NCBI RefSeq assembly: GCF_000018605.1
Contig: NC_010003.1
Location: forward strand, 1,836,501 to 1,900,500
Source of the DNA: Petrotoga mobilis SJ95
GTDB lineage: Bacteria > Thermotogota > Thermotogae > Petrotogales > Petrotogaceae
DNA: 64,000 bases
Direction of reading: 5' to 3'
This document shows, in pieces, positions 8,230-15,844 of this stretch. The number at the start of each line of letters is the position of its first letter. The stretch's first letter is position 1. The position numbers were made by a program, and so were the translations under genes. The notes beneath the pieces were generated by a model. The model saw nothing but the letters and a program-made list of their open reading frames with translations. It was not told the origin of the DNA and made no database searches.

Positions 8230-9465
8230 TTGACAAAAGAAGAAAGAAGTTGGATTTTGTACGATTGGGCGAATTCCGCGTATTCAGTTGCTATAACCAC
8301 CGCACTGTTACCAATATTCTTTAAGGATTATGCCGCTGCTCACATGCCAGATTATTTATCGACTGCTTATTGGGGTTATTCATCTACTATAGCAACTTTG
8401 ATAGTGGCAATTTTGGCACCAATTTTAGGGACATTAGCTGATTATAAGGATTATAAAAAAAGGTTCTTGCTTTTCTTTCTTTTGATGGGTGTTGTGTTTA
8501 CAGCTTCTTTGTCATTGATTCAAGAAGGACAATGGTTTTTTGCCTTAGTGTTATATGTTTTATCAAGCATAGGATTCTCTGGAGCCAATGTTTTCTACGA
8601 TTCCTTTTTAACGGATGTAACTTCAAAAGAACGTATGAATTAGGTATCATCTAGCGGTTTTGGATGGGGTTATATAGGTAGTACTATACCATTTTTAATT
8701 GGACTTATTTTTATCTTGAATCCTTCATTAATCGGCCTTAAATCTACTACTGCAGCAACAAAGTTGGCATTTGTTATCACTGCAGTGTGGTGGTTTGTTT
8801 TTTCAATCCCAATCATGAAAAATGTTAAGCAAACATACTATGTAGAAAAAACGAAAACTCCAATAAAAGATTCTTTTAAAAGGCTCTCGCAATTTTTAAA
8901 GAATATGAAAGGCAACAAAAATGTTTTTCTCTTTTTATTGGCATATTTTTTCTATATAGATGGAGTGGATACAATAATAAGGATGTCTTCTTCTTACGGA
9001 CTTGATGTTGGACTTAACGCCAACGATTTGCTGGTCGCTTTTTTGGTGATACAAATAGTAGCTTTTCCGTTTGCCTTGTTGTATGGAAGATTATCCAAGA
9101 GATTTTCTACAAAAAATTTGATATATTTTGCAATTTTTGTCTATACTTTTATCACTGTTTTTGCTTTTTTCTTAGAAACCATTGTCCAATTTTGGATATT
9201 AGCTATGTTAGTAGCATCTTCTCAAGGTGGGATTCAAGCTCTTAGCAGGTCACTTTATGGTCGCATGATACCAAAGGATCGATCTGCAGAGTATTTTGGG
9301 TTCTACAATATATTTGGAAAATTTTCAGCAATTTTGGGGCCCTTTTTAGTAGGGATCTTCACACAAATTGGGAAGAGTTCTAGATGGGGAGTTGCAAGCT
9401 TGCTCTTTTTGTTTATCATTGGAGGAATACTTTTCTATTTTGTAAAAGAGCCTGAAGAAGCGTAA
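8230..9465 (+). pseudogene. UMF1-type MFS transporter split by an in-frame TAG
   Basis: One continuous frame apart from a TAG at 8641-8643. The first part (from TTG 8230) begins TKEERSWILYDWANSAYSV, the hallmark of UMF1/Atg22-like MFS proteins, and has about four membrane segments. After the stop the same frame continues [18 protein letters not shown] with eight more segments and the MFS-like KRFSTKN loop. Total would be about 411 codons, normal for the family. A single substitution restores it, so it is either a recent nonsense mutation, a sequencing error, or a read-through codon. No internal start with a good ribosome site was found right after the stop. Confidence 0.8.
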
Positions 9466-9493
9466 AATTATCGGCTAGAAAGGAGATGCAAAT

Positions 9494-9541
9494 ATGGATA
9501 GTCACGGTAGTTTCTGTGAATTTCTCGATCTACCACCGTAA
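9494..9541 (+). CDS. Possible 15-codon leader ORF before mgtE
   Basis: ATG at 9494 with AAGGAGA (9480-9486) at an ideal 7-nt distance encodes MDSHGSFCEFLDLPP, then TAA, 21 bp before the mgtE start. The coding stretch contains an inverted repeat GGTAG/CTACC (9506-9510 with 9530-9534). The acidic-plus-proline C-terminus recalls Mg-responsive leader peptides such as MgtL, in which such residues destabilise ribosomes at low Mg2+; that link is inference. Confidence 0.45.
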   Translation: MDSHGSFCEFLDLPP

Positions 9542-9562
9542 TGATTGAAAGGAGGAGTAAAA

Positions 9563-10912
9563 TTGAAGGTTGAAGTAAAAGTTGATATAAAAAAATTAAT
9601 AAACGAAAAGGAGTTTAAACTTCTAAAAGAGTTGTTAAAAGAACAAGAACCCGCAAAAATAGTAGAGATGATTGAAGAATTACCTCACGATGAAAAAATT
9701 GTTGTTTTCAGATTTTTGCCTAAAGACACCGCTGCAGAAGTTTTTTCTCAGTTAGAGAAAGATGATCAAATGGAACTACTTTCTCTTTTTAAAGAAGATA
9801 AGTTGAAAGAAATAATAGAAAATATGGAACCAGATGATAGAGCTGATCTTTTAGAAGAACTTCCTGCCAACGTAGTAAAGCGCTTACTTGCCCATCTTTC
9901 TCCTGAAGAGAGGCAAAACACTGTTATTCTTCTTAATTATCCAGAATACTCTGCAGGAAGGATAATGAACCCAAATTTTTTGGATCTCAAAGAAAGTATG
10001 ACAGTTAAAGAAGCGCTTAATCATATTAAGGATGAAGGCAATAAAAAAGAGACTATCTACACTTTGTTTGTGATAGATAACACTAGAAAATTGAAGGGGA
10101 CAGTAGAATTAAAAGATTTGATTTTTTCAGAAGAGAATGAGATTATAAAAAATATAATGAATGAAACCCCAATCTATTCAACGGTTTACGATGATGAGGA
10201 AGAAGTTGCAAGGGTCATGCAAGATTATGATCTTTTAGCTATTCCAGTAACAGATAGCGAAAAAAGACTGGTAGGGATAATAACCATTGACGATATTGTA
10301 GATGTTTTAGAAGAATCAGCCACAGAAGATATCCAAAAAATGGCAGCAGTAGGAGTAACAGAGACTTCTTATTTTCATACTTCGATTTGGGAACTTGTAA
10401 AAAGTAGAGTAATTTGGCTTGGTGCTTTACTACTTTTTGAGAGTATTGCTGTTTTTGTAATTGAAGGATTTTCAGACGTTCTACAGAAAATTACTGTATT
10501 AGCAGCATTTATGCCGACCATTAACGCCATAGGCGGAAATACTGGAAGTCAAATGTCTGCTATAGTAATTAGATCAATGGCAGTTGGAGATATTGAAGAG
10601 GATGATTTTAAAAAGGTTTTAGGAAAAGAGTTTTTTTCTGGTATAATTTTAGGTATAATTCTAGGAGTAATCATGTTTTTAAGATCAATAGTCAATACTC
10701 GAGAACCCTTAATTATGTTGAGTTTATCTTTATCTATAATTATAGTAGTTATGATTTCAAATCTTTTAGGAGCCATACTACCTTTTCTTGCCAAAAAGAT
10801 ACATTTAGATCCTGCTTTGATCTCTGGACCATTTATTTCTACTTTGATGGATATACTAAGTATGTTTTTTTATTTTTCTATTTCCGCGTTACTTCTTAAA
10901 GATTTGTTATGA
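9563..10912 (+). CDS. mgtE: Magnesium transporter MgtE
   Basis: A 449-aa Mg2+ channel/transporter. TTG at 9563 is chosen because AAAGGAGGAG lies 5-6 nt upstream; an earlier in-frame TTG (9545) overlaps that site. Domains in order: helical N domain with repeated EELP-type turns (MIEELPHDEKIVVFRFLP, LLEELPANVVKRLL; about 1-130), two CBS domains (about 135-255) that sense Mg2+, and five membrane helices from about 280, with the conserved pore stretch FMPTINAIGGNTGSQ and a late DPALISGPFISTLMD segment. Acts in the cytoplasmic membrane. A leader ORF with a hairpin precedes it, suggesting Mg-linked control. Confidence 0.95.
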   Translation: MKVEVKVDIKKLINEKEFKLLKELLKEQEPAKIVEMIEELPHDEKIVVFRFLPKDTAAEVFSQLEKDDQMELLSLFKEDKLKEIIENMEPDDRADLLEELPANVVKRLLAHLSPEERQNTVILLNYPEYSAGRIMNPNFLDLKESMTVKEALNHIKDEGNKKETIYTLFVIDNTRKLKGTVELKDLIFSEENEIIKNIMNETPIYSTVYDDEEEVARVMQDYDLLAIPVTDSEKRLVGIITIDDIVDVLEESATEDIQKMAAVGVTETSYFHTSIWELVKSRVIWLGALLLFESIAVFVIEGFSDVLQKITVLAAFMPTINAIGGNTGSQMSAIVIRSMAVGDIEEDDFKKVLGKEFFSGIILGIILGVIMFLRSIVNTREPLIMLSLSLSIIIVVMISNLLGAILPFLAKKIHLDPALISGPFISTLMDILSMFFYFSISALLLKDLL

Positions 10913-10963
10913 ATAACAAACAACAAAAAAGTGAATTAGAACTTGATGGAAGGAACTGATATA

Positions 10964-11863
10964 ATGAACGAAATGGATATTCAAGAGATCACCAAAAAAA
11001 TTAAAGAATTACCAACGCCTGATTTTATTGTACAAAGGATTATTAACATAGCCAACGATCCCGAAGCGGATATAAATGACTTGCATAATATGATCGTTCA
11101 ATCACCTGCTTTAACTGCAAAGATTTTAAGATTATCTAATTCTGCTTATTATGCACTACCAAAGAGAGTAACGAAACTTACGCAAGCGATAAATCTGCTT
11201 GGTTTCAAAACGGTTAGAAATTTAGCTTTAAGTATTTTTACTGTCGAGAATTATTTTTCCCAAGATATACCTTTTTTCAATACACAGCATTTTTGGGTTC
11301 ATTTGATCTCAACTGGCGTCGCCTCAGAACTTTTAGCAAAATATCTTAATTCCCCAGATAAAGAAGAAGCCTTTATGTGTGGTGTTCTGCATGATCTTAG
11401 TAAGGTAGTGATGGCACATATTATGCCGGATGTTTTTGAGATGGTCATTAAAGTTGCTCAACACGAAAAAATTTCTTTTTTTCAGGCGGAAAATTTGTTA
11501 TCAACTTATTCGCATCAACAGATTGGAAGGAAGCTTTTTGAAAATTGGAATATGTCAGACTTAGTCATAGAAACTGCTACATACCATGATAATCCTTTGG
11601 AGTCTAGTAATGAAGAAGCAAAAAAATTATTGTATATTGTAAATGTTGCGAATATAACTACTAATTTATATTTTTACGGCTATTCAGGATGCTTCGATAT
11701 TCCTGAGGTTGATTTAAAAATTTGGAACTTTTTGGGATTAAATTATAATAAGTATGCCAGTTATTTTGAAGAATTCAAAGATATAATTAAAAGGTCCCCT
11801 GAATTTACTAACATGAAAGAAGTGTTCGATGATCTGGAGGTGACATCTGATGGCTCAGTATAG
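10964..11863 (+). CDS. HDOD-domain signalling protein
   Basis: A 299-aa protein made of one HDOD domain (a catalytically degenerate HD-like fold). Diagnostic segments are LPTPDFIVQRIINIANDPEADI near the start, QSPALTAKILRLSNSAYY, AINLLGFKTVRNLALSI and CGVLHDLSKVVM. ATG at 10964 is favoured over TTG 10943 because GGAAGGA lies about 9 nt upstream. HDOD proteins are regulatory adaptors in motility, stress or second-messenger pathways; no output domain is attached. It overlaps rbfA by 14 bp, so it is translated with the ribosome-assembly genes. Confidence 0.85.
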   Translation: MNEMDIQEITKKIKELPTPDFIVQRIINIANDPEADINDLHNMIVQSPALTAKILRLSNSAYYALPKRVTKLTQAINLLGFKTVRNLALSIFTVENYFSQDIPFFNTQHFWVHLISTGVASELLAKYLNSPDKEEAFMCGVLHDLSKVVMAHIMPDVFEMVIKVAQHEKISFFQAENLLSTYSHQQIGRKLFENWNMSDLVIETATYHDNPLESSNEEAKKLLYIVNVANITTNLYFYGYSGCFDIPEVDLKIWNFLGLNYNKYASYFEEFKDIIKRSPEFTNMKEVFDDLEVTSDGSV

Positions 11864-12203
11864 AAGAGAAATGCTTGAGTCTGAAATGAAAAAATTAATT
11901 ACCCAAGGTTTTTCTCAATTAAAGGATCCTAGATTAAAAGACAAATTTATTGACATAAATATGGTACGTTTATCAAAAGATAAATCTTATTTAGATGTAT
12001 ATGTTTCATCTCTTGATGAAGATATTGATACCATCATTAATATTCTAAACAACGCAAAGGGTATGTTTAGAACTCTTATCGCAAAAAATATTAAAATGTT
12101 CAAGGTTCCCGAGGTAAGGTTTCATAAAGACGAAGGTATTGAAGCAAGTATTAGAATAAATAAACTAATAGAGAAAATAGAGAAAAACGAGGAAGGGAAA
12201 TGA
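11850..12203 (+). CDS. rbfA: Ribosome-binding factor A
   Basis: A 117-aa KH-fold 30S maturation factor. It starts AQYRREMLESEMKKLITQGF, then KDPRLKDKFIDINMVRLSKD, and ends in RFHKDEGIEASIRINKLIEKI, all matching the family (R-x-P-E-[LV]-x-F...D conserved tail). It starts inside the end of the HDOD gene and overlaps truB by 4 bp. The rbfA-truB-ribF string is a widespread bacterial order. Confidence 0.93.
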   Translation: MAQYRREMLESEMKKLITQGFSQLKDPRLKDKFIDINMVRLSKDKSYLDVYVSSLDEDIDTIINILNNAKGMFRTLIAKNIKMFKVPEVRFHKDEGIEASIRINKLIEKIEKNEEGK

Positions 12204-13117
12204 AAAGTGGTTTTTTAGTAATCAACAAGCCAAAGGGTATTACTTCTCATGATGTAATCAATATTCTTAGAAAAAAGTTTGGCTTACAGAAAATTGGTCA
12301 TGCTGGAACTCTAGATCCCTTTGCTACGGGAGTACTAGTTGTAGGAGTAAATAAAGCTACAAAATTGTTAGAATTTTTTCAAAACGAAAAAAAGACATAC
12401 TATGTAAAAGCTGAATTGGGAATCATCACAGATACTTTTGATATAGAAGGGAAAATACAGGAAAAGAACATAGTTACTCAGCAACACATCTCTAATTTGA
12501 AAGACATATGTTTTTCTTTTGTGGGGGAATATCTACAAGTTCCTCCTGCCTATTCAGCCAAAAAATATAAAGGTAAAAAGCTTTATGAATATGCCCGTGA
12601 AGGTAAAATAATTAATCTTCCTCCAAAAAAAGTAAAAATATATCAGCTTTCAAATTTTTCACAAGAAGGACAAGAATTTAGTTTCTTTGTAGAAGTAAGT
12701 TCGGGAACTTATATAAGATCATTAATCATGGATATAGGATATGCTTTAGGATGTGGAGCCGTTACCAAAGAACTTTGTAGAGTGAAAAGTGGTAAGTTTG
12801 AATTAAAAGATAGCATTTTGTTAGAAGAGGTTTCACTGGAAAAAATGTTAAAAATGGATGAGGCTTTAGATCTTCCTTACGTTAAGATTAATAACGGGCA
12901 ACTAGTCATTAAAGGGCAGCAAATTTATAAAGATAATGTTTTAGAATTTTCTAATTTCAATAAAAATGATTACGTTAAAATATACGACGAAAAAGAATGT
13001 TTTTTAGGAATAGGTAGGGCTGAAAAAAAATCGACATTTTTAAGAACCCTTCTTAAAGAAGAAGAAAGGAACGATAGGATAGTAAAAATATATAAAATTC
13101 TGTACGAGGTGACATAA
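12200..13117 (+). CDS. truB: tRNA pseudouridine-55 synthase TruB
   Basis: A 305-aa enzyme that makes pseudouridine 55 in the T-loop of tRNAs. Starts SGFLVINKPKGITSHDVIN; the catalytic Asp is D39 in HAGTLDPFATG. Other family blocks: YYVKAELGIITDTFD, QVPPAYSAKK, and SSGTYIRSLIMDIG. The C-terminal 60-70 residues form a PUA-like region. ATGA overlap with rbfA and 2-bp gap to ribF indicate tight coupling. Confidence 0.95.
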   Translation: MKSGFLVINKPKGITSHDVINILRKKFGLQKIGHAGTLDPFATGVLVVGVNKATKLLEFFQNEKKTYYVKAELGIITDTFDIEGKIQEKNIVTQQHISNLKDICFSFVGEYLQVPPAYSAKKYKGKKLYEYAREGKIINLPPKKVKIYQLSNFSQEGQEFSFFVEVSSGTYIRSLIMDIGYALGCGAVTKELCRVKSGKFELKDSILLEEVSLEKMLKMDEALDLPYVKINNGQLVIKGQQIYKDNVLEFSNFNKNDYVKIYDEKECFLGIGRAEKKSTFLRTLLKEEERNDRIVKIYKILYEVT

Positions 13118-13119
13118 AA

Positions 13120-14010
13120 TTGTATGCACTCACAATTGGGATCTTTGATGGTGTACACAAGGGCCATCAGTATATATTGAAAAACACTCTCCAACTCGCG
13201 AATAACTTAAGGTTTGAACCCTTGGTTTTGATGTTCAGATACCCTCCTGAAAAGCATCTAGGAGGGTTTGAAGGTCTCATTCTACCTAGTTGGCGAAGGA
13301 AACAAATTTGCGAAGATATTGGATTTAAAGTTGAAGTTAAAGATTTAGAAGAAGTATGGGGATTACCCCATGAACAATATCTTGAGGAATTGATGAAAAA
13401 AGGAGTAAAAGCAATAGTTTGTGGTGAAGATTTTACTTTTGGGAAAAATGCATTAGGCAATGTAGAATATTTACAAGCTGTTAGTCAAAGCAAAGGATTA
13501 GTAGTCAAAGTGCTGAAAGATTTAAAAAGTCAAGGAAACAGGGTTAGTTCTTCAGCTATAAAAAGAGAGTTAAAATTAGGTAATATTAAGACAGCAAATG
13601 GAATGCTTGGAAGGCCATGGACTCTTGAAGGTACAGTCTATGAAGATAGACATGTAGGATTTAAGCTTGGATTTCCAACTGCAAATATTAACGTTTGGGA
13701 AAAAGAGGAGATCTTATTGCCAAAATTTGGTGTTTACATTGTGAAAGGATATGTAAGAGGTCGATCGGGTTTTTTGTGGGGCCTAATGAACGTTGGCTTA
13801 AGACCAACTTTTGATGAATACAAAAAGACTCCAAAAGTTGAAGTCTATTTTTTGGATTTTTTTGGTGATCTATATGGTGATTATATAGTTTTAGAAGTAA
13901 TAGATTTTTTACGAGATGAAGTAAAATTTGATAATGAACAAGAATTAATTGGCGCTATGGAAAAAGATGAAGACCAAGCTAGAAAGATCATACAGAAGCA
14001 TTATATATAG
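13120..14010 (+). CDS. ribF: Bifunctional riboflavin kinase/FAD synthetase
   Basis: A 296-aa enzyme converting riboflavin to FMN and FAD. The N-terminal adenylyltransferase domain has ALTIGIFDGVHKGHQYILK (HxGH nucleotide-binding motif) and ends with SSSAIKRELKLGNI. The C-terminal flavokinase domain has GFPTANINVWEKE and GVYIVKG, with NVGLRPTF, the standard kinase motifs. The start is TTG, 2 bp after the truB stop, downstream of GTACGAGGTGACAT. Length is typical. Confidence 0.95.
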   Translation: MYALTIGIFDGVHKGHQYILKNTLQLANNLRFEPLVLMFRYPPEKHLGGFEGLILPSWRRKQICEDIGFKVEVKDLEEVWGLPHEQYLEELMKKGVKAIVCGEDFTFGKNALGNVEYLQAVSQSKGLVVKVLKDLKSQGNRVSSSAIKRELKLGNIKTANGMLGRPWTLEGTVYEDRHVGFKLGFPTANINVWEKEEILLPKFGVYIVKGYVRGRSGFLWGLMNVGLRPTFDEYKKTPKVEVYFLDFFGDLYGDYIVLEVIDFLRDEVKFDNEQELIGAMEKDEDQARKIIQKHYI

Positions 14011-14027
14011 AAGGGAGATGAAACGTT

Positions 14028-15782
14028 TTGTCTAGATGGGATTTAACATTTTTTTATTCCTCACCCGAAGACTCACAAATTAAAGAAGATTTCGAAGAAA
14101 GCTTAAGGCAAATCAAAAAATTATATCAACAGTACTATGACAAACTGTCGAACCCTTCGCTGACTCCCCACGAATTGAAGAACTTTTTCCAAGAGTTTGA
14201 GAAAGTTTTAAAAATGCATAATTTTACTTACCAGTATTGTCACTTGCTTTATGATTCCAACACCCAAGACGAAACTGCTCAAAAACTCTATGCGATGGCT
14301 AAAGATTACGATTCAAAAATAGAAATGGAATCATCATTTTGGAAGCCGAGGTTATTGAAGCAAAATGAAAAAAAGCTTAACGAATTGATGTATGCCGAGG
14401 AATTGAAAGATTACACCCATGTGCTTCAAAAGCTTATTAAATCAAAAAGCCATATATTGAGTGAAGATGCTGAAAAGGTGTTAGCCGCTATGTACAACTC
14501 ATCACGGGGAGGCTTTGAAGAATTATATGGTCGGTTAACAAGTTCTTATACTTTCAAGTTAGAGATCGATGGTGAACTTAAAGAATTAACCGATCCGCAA
14601 GTAAGGAGTTTAAGAAGAAAACCTGATGTAAATTTAAGACGACAAGCAATGAAAGAATTCTTTAAAAAGTACGACGAAGATAGCCTCCTATTCGAAAAAA
14701 TATACAATTCTATCGTAAAAAATTACGACACAGAGGCTAGTTTGAGGAATTACAAAGAGCCGATTTCTATGAGAAACTTTAACAACGAAGTTGAAGATGA
14801 AATTGTGGAAACCGTTATAAAGGTCACAACTGACAGGACGCCCATGGTTCACCAATATTACAGATGGAAAGGTAAAAGGTTAGGGATAGAACAAACTCTT
14901 GCCGATATCTATGCGCCTTTGGCAAAAGTACAAAAAGAATATACTTTTGAAGAGGCACAGAAGATTGTTTTAGATTCGTATTACGAGTTCGATGAAGAAA
15001 TTGGAGAAATTGCAGAGTCTTTCTTTAAAGAAAAAAGAATAGATTCTGAAATAAGAAAAGGTAAAAGAGGAGGAGCATACACATCTTACGCACTTCCTAA
15101 TAGAAAACCTTTTATTTTATTAAATTTTACTGGGACCCTTGCCGATGTGAGTACTTTAGCACATGAGTTGGGACATGGGATACATGGGACTTTAGCCTCA
15201 GACCAAAACATTTGGAATTATCACCCTCCTTTAACGATGGCAGAAGTTGCATCTGTGTTTGGTGAGATGTTGGTGATTGATAAAATACTACCCACCCTTT
15301 CAGAAGCGGAAAGAACGGCTTACCTGTCATCGAATGTTGAAGGAATGTTTTCGACGATGTTCAGACAAAATATGATTGCTAGATTTGAAATATCATCTCA
15401 CAATTTGATAGAACAAAATGGAAGTGCTAATTGGAAAGAACTTGCAGAACTGTATAAGAAAGAATTAGAAATTATGTTTGGTGATTCAGTAATAATACCA
15501 CAAGAGTATTATTATGAATGGGCAAGCATACCTCATATCTTTAGAACACCTTTTTACGTTTATGCATACAATTTTGCTAATTTATTAGTTATAGCTTTAT
15601 ACCAACAATACAAAGTCGAAGGAAAATCTTTTGCACCAAAATACAAAGAGTTGCTTAGAAGTGGTGCAAAAGATTCCCCGAAAGAATTGTTGAAAAAAAT
15701 TGGGATTGATATCTCAAACCAAGATTTTTGGGAAAAAGGTTTCGAGTTTATAGAAAGGGAATTTATCAATAAATTAGATTGA
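14028..15782 (+). CDS. pepF: Oligoendopeptidase F family metallopeptidase
   Basis: A 584-aa M3-family zinc peptidase, cytoplasmic. The catalytic motif is HELGHGIH with zinc ligands H379 and H383 and catalytic E380, followed by the third ligand in the downstream AEVASVFGEM segment. Other family features are KGKRGGAYTSYALPNRKPFILLN-type sequence before the active site (about residues 345-365) and AYNFANLLVIALYQQY near the end. Start TTG with AAGGGAGATG upstream. It probably cleaves short peptides in protein turnover or peptide nutrition. Confidence 0.93.
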   Translation: MSRWDLTFFYSSPEDSQIKEDFEESLRQIKKLYQQYYDKLSNPSLTPHELKNFFQEFEKVLKMHNFTYQYCHLLYDSNTQDETAQKLYAMAKDYDSKIEMESSFWKPRLLKQNEKKLNELMYAEELKDYTHVLQKLIKSKSHILSEDAEKVLAAMYNSSRGGFEELYGRLTSSYTFKLEIDGELKELTDPQVRSLRRKPDVNLRRQAMKEFFKKYDEDSLLFEKIYNSIVKNYDTEASLRNYKEPISMRNFNNEVEDEIVETVIKVTTDRTPMVHQYYRWKGKRLGIEQTLADIYAPLAKVQKEYTFEEAQKIVLDSYYEFDEEIGEIAESFFKEKRIDSEIRKGKRGGAYTSYALPNRKPFILLNFTGTLADVSTLAHELGHGIHGTLASDQNIWNYHPPLTMAEVASVFGEMLVIDKILPTLSEAERTAYLSSNVEGMFSTMFRQNMIARFEISSHNLIEQNGSANWKELAELYKKELEIMFGDSVIIPQEYYYEWASIPHIFRTPFYVYAYNFANLLVIALYQQYKVEGKSFAPKYKELLRSGAKDSPKELLKKIGIDISNQDFWEKGFEFIEREFINKLD

Positions 15783-15844
15783 AGTAAAATAGAGACATTC
15801 AACACATTTTTAAATAATGTATTTAATCCGAGGGAGAATTTATC

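Noticed and set aside
9466-9562. M-box magnesium riboswitch before mgtE
   Set aside because: The leader is under 100 nt and has none of the M-box conserved words; only a short ORF and one hairpin are present.
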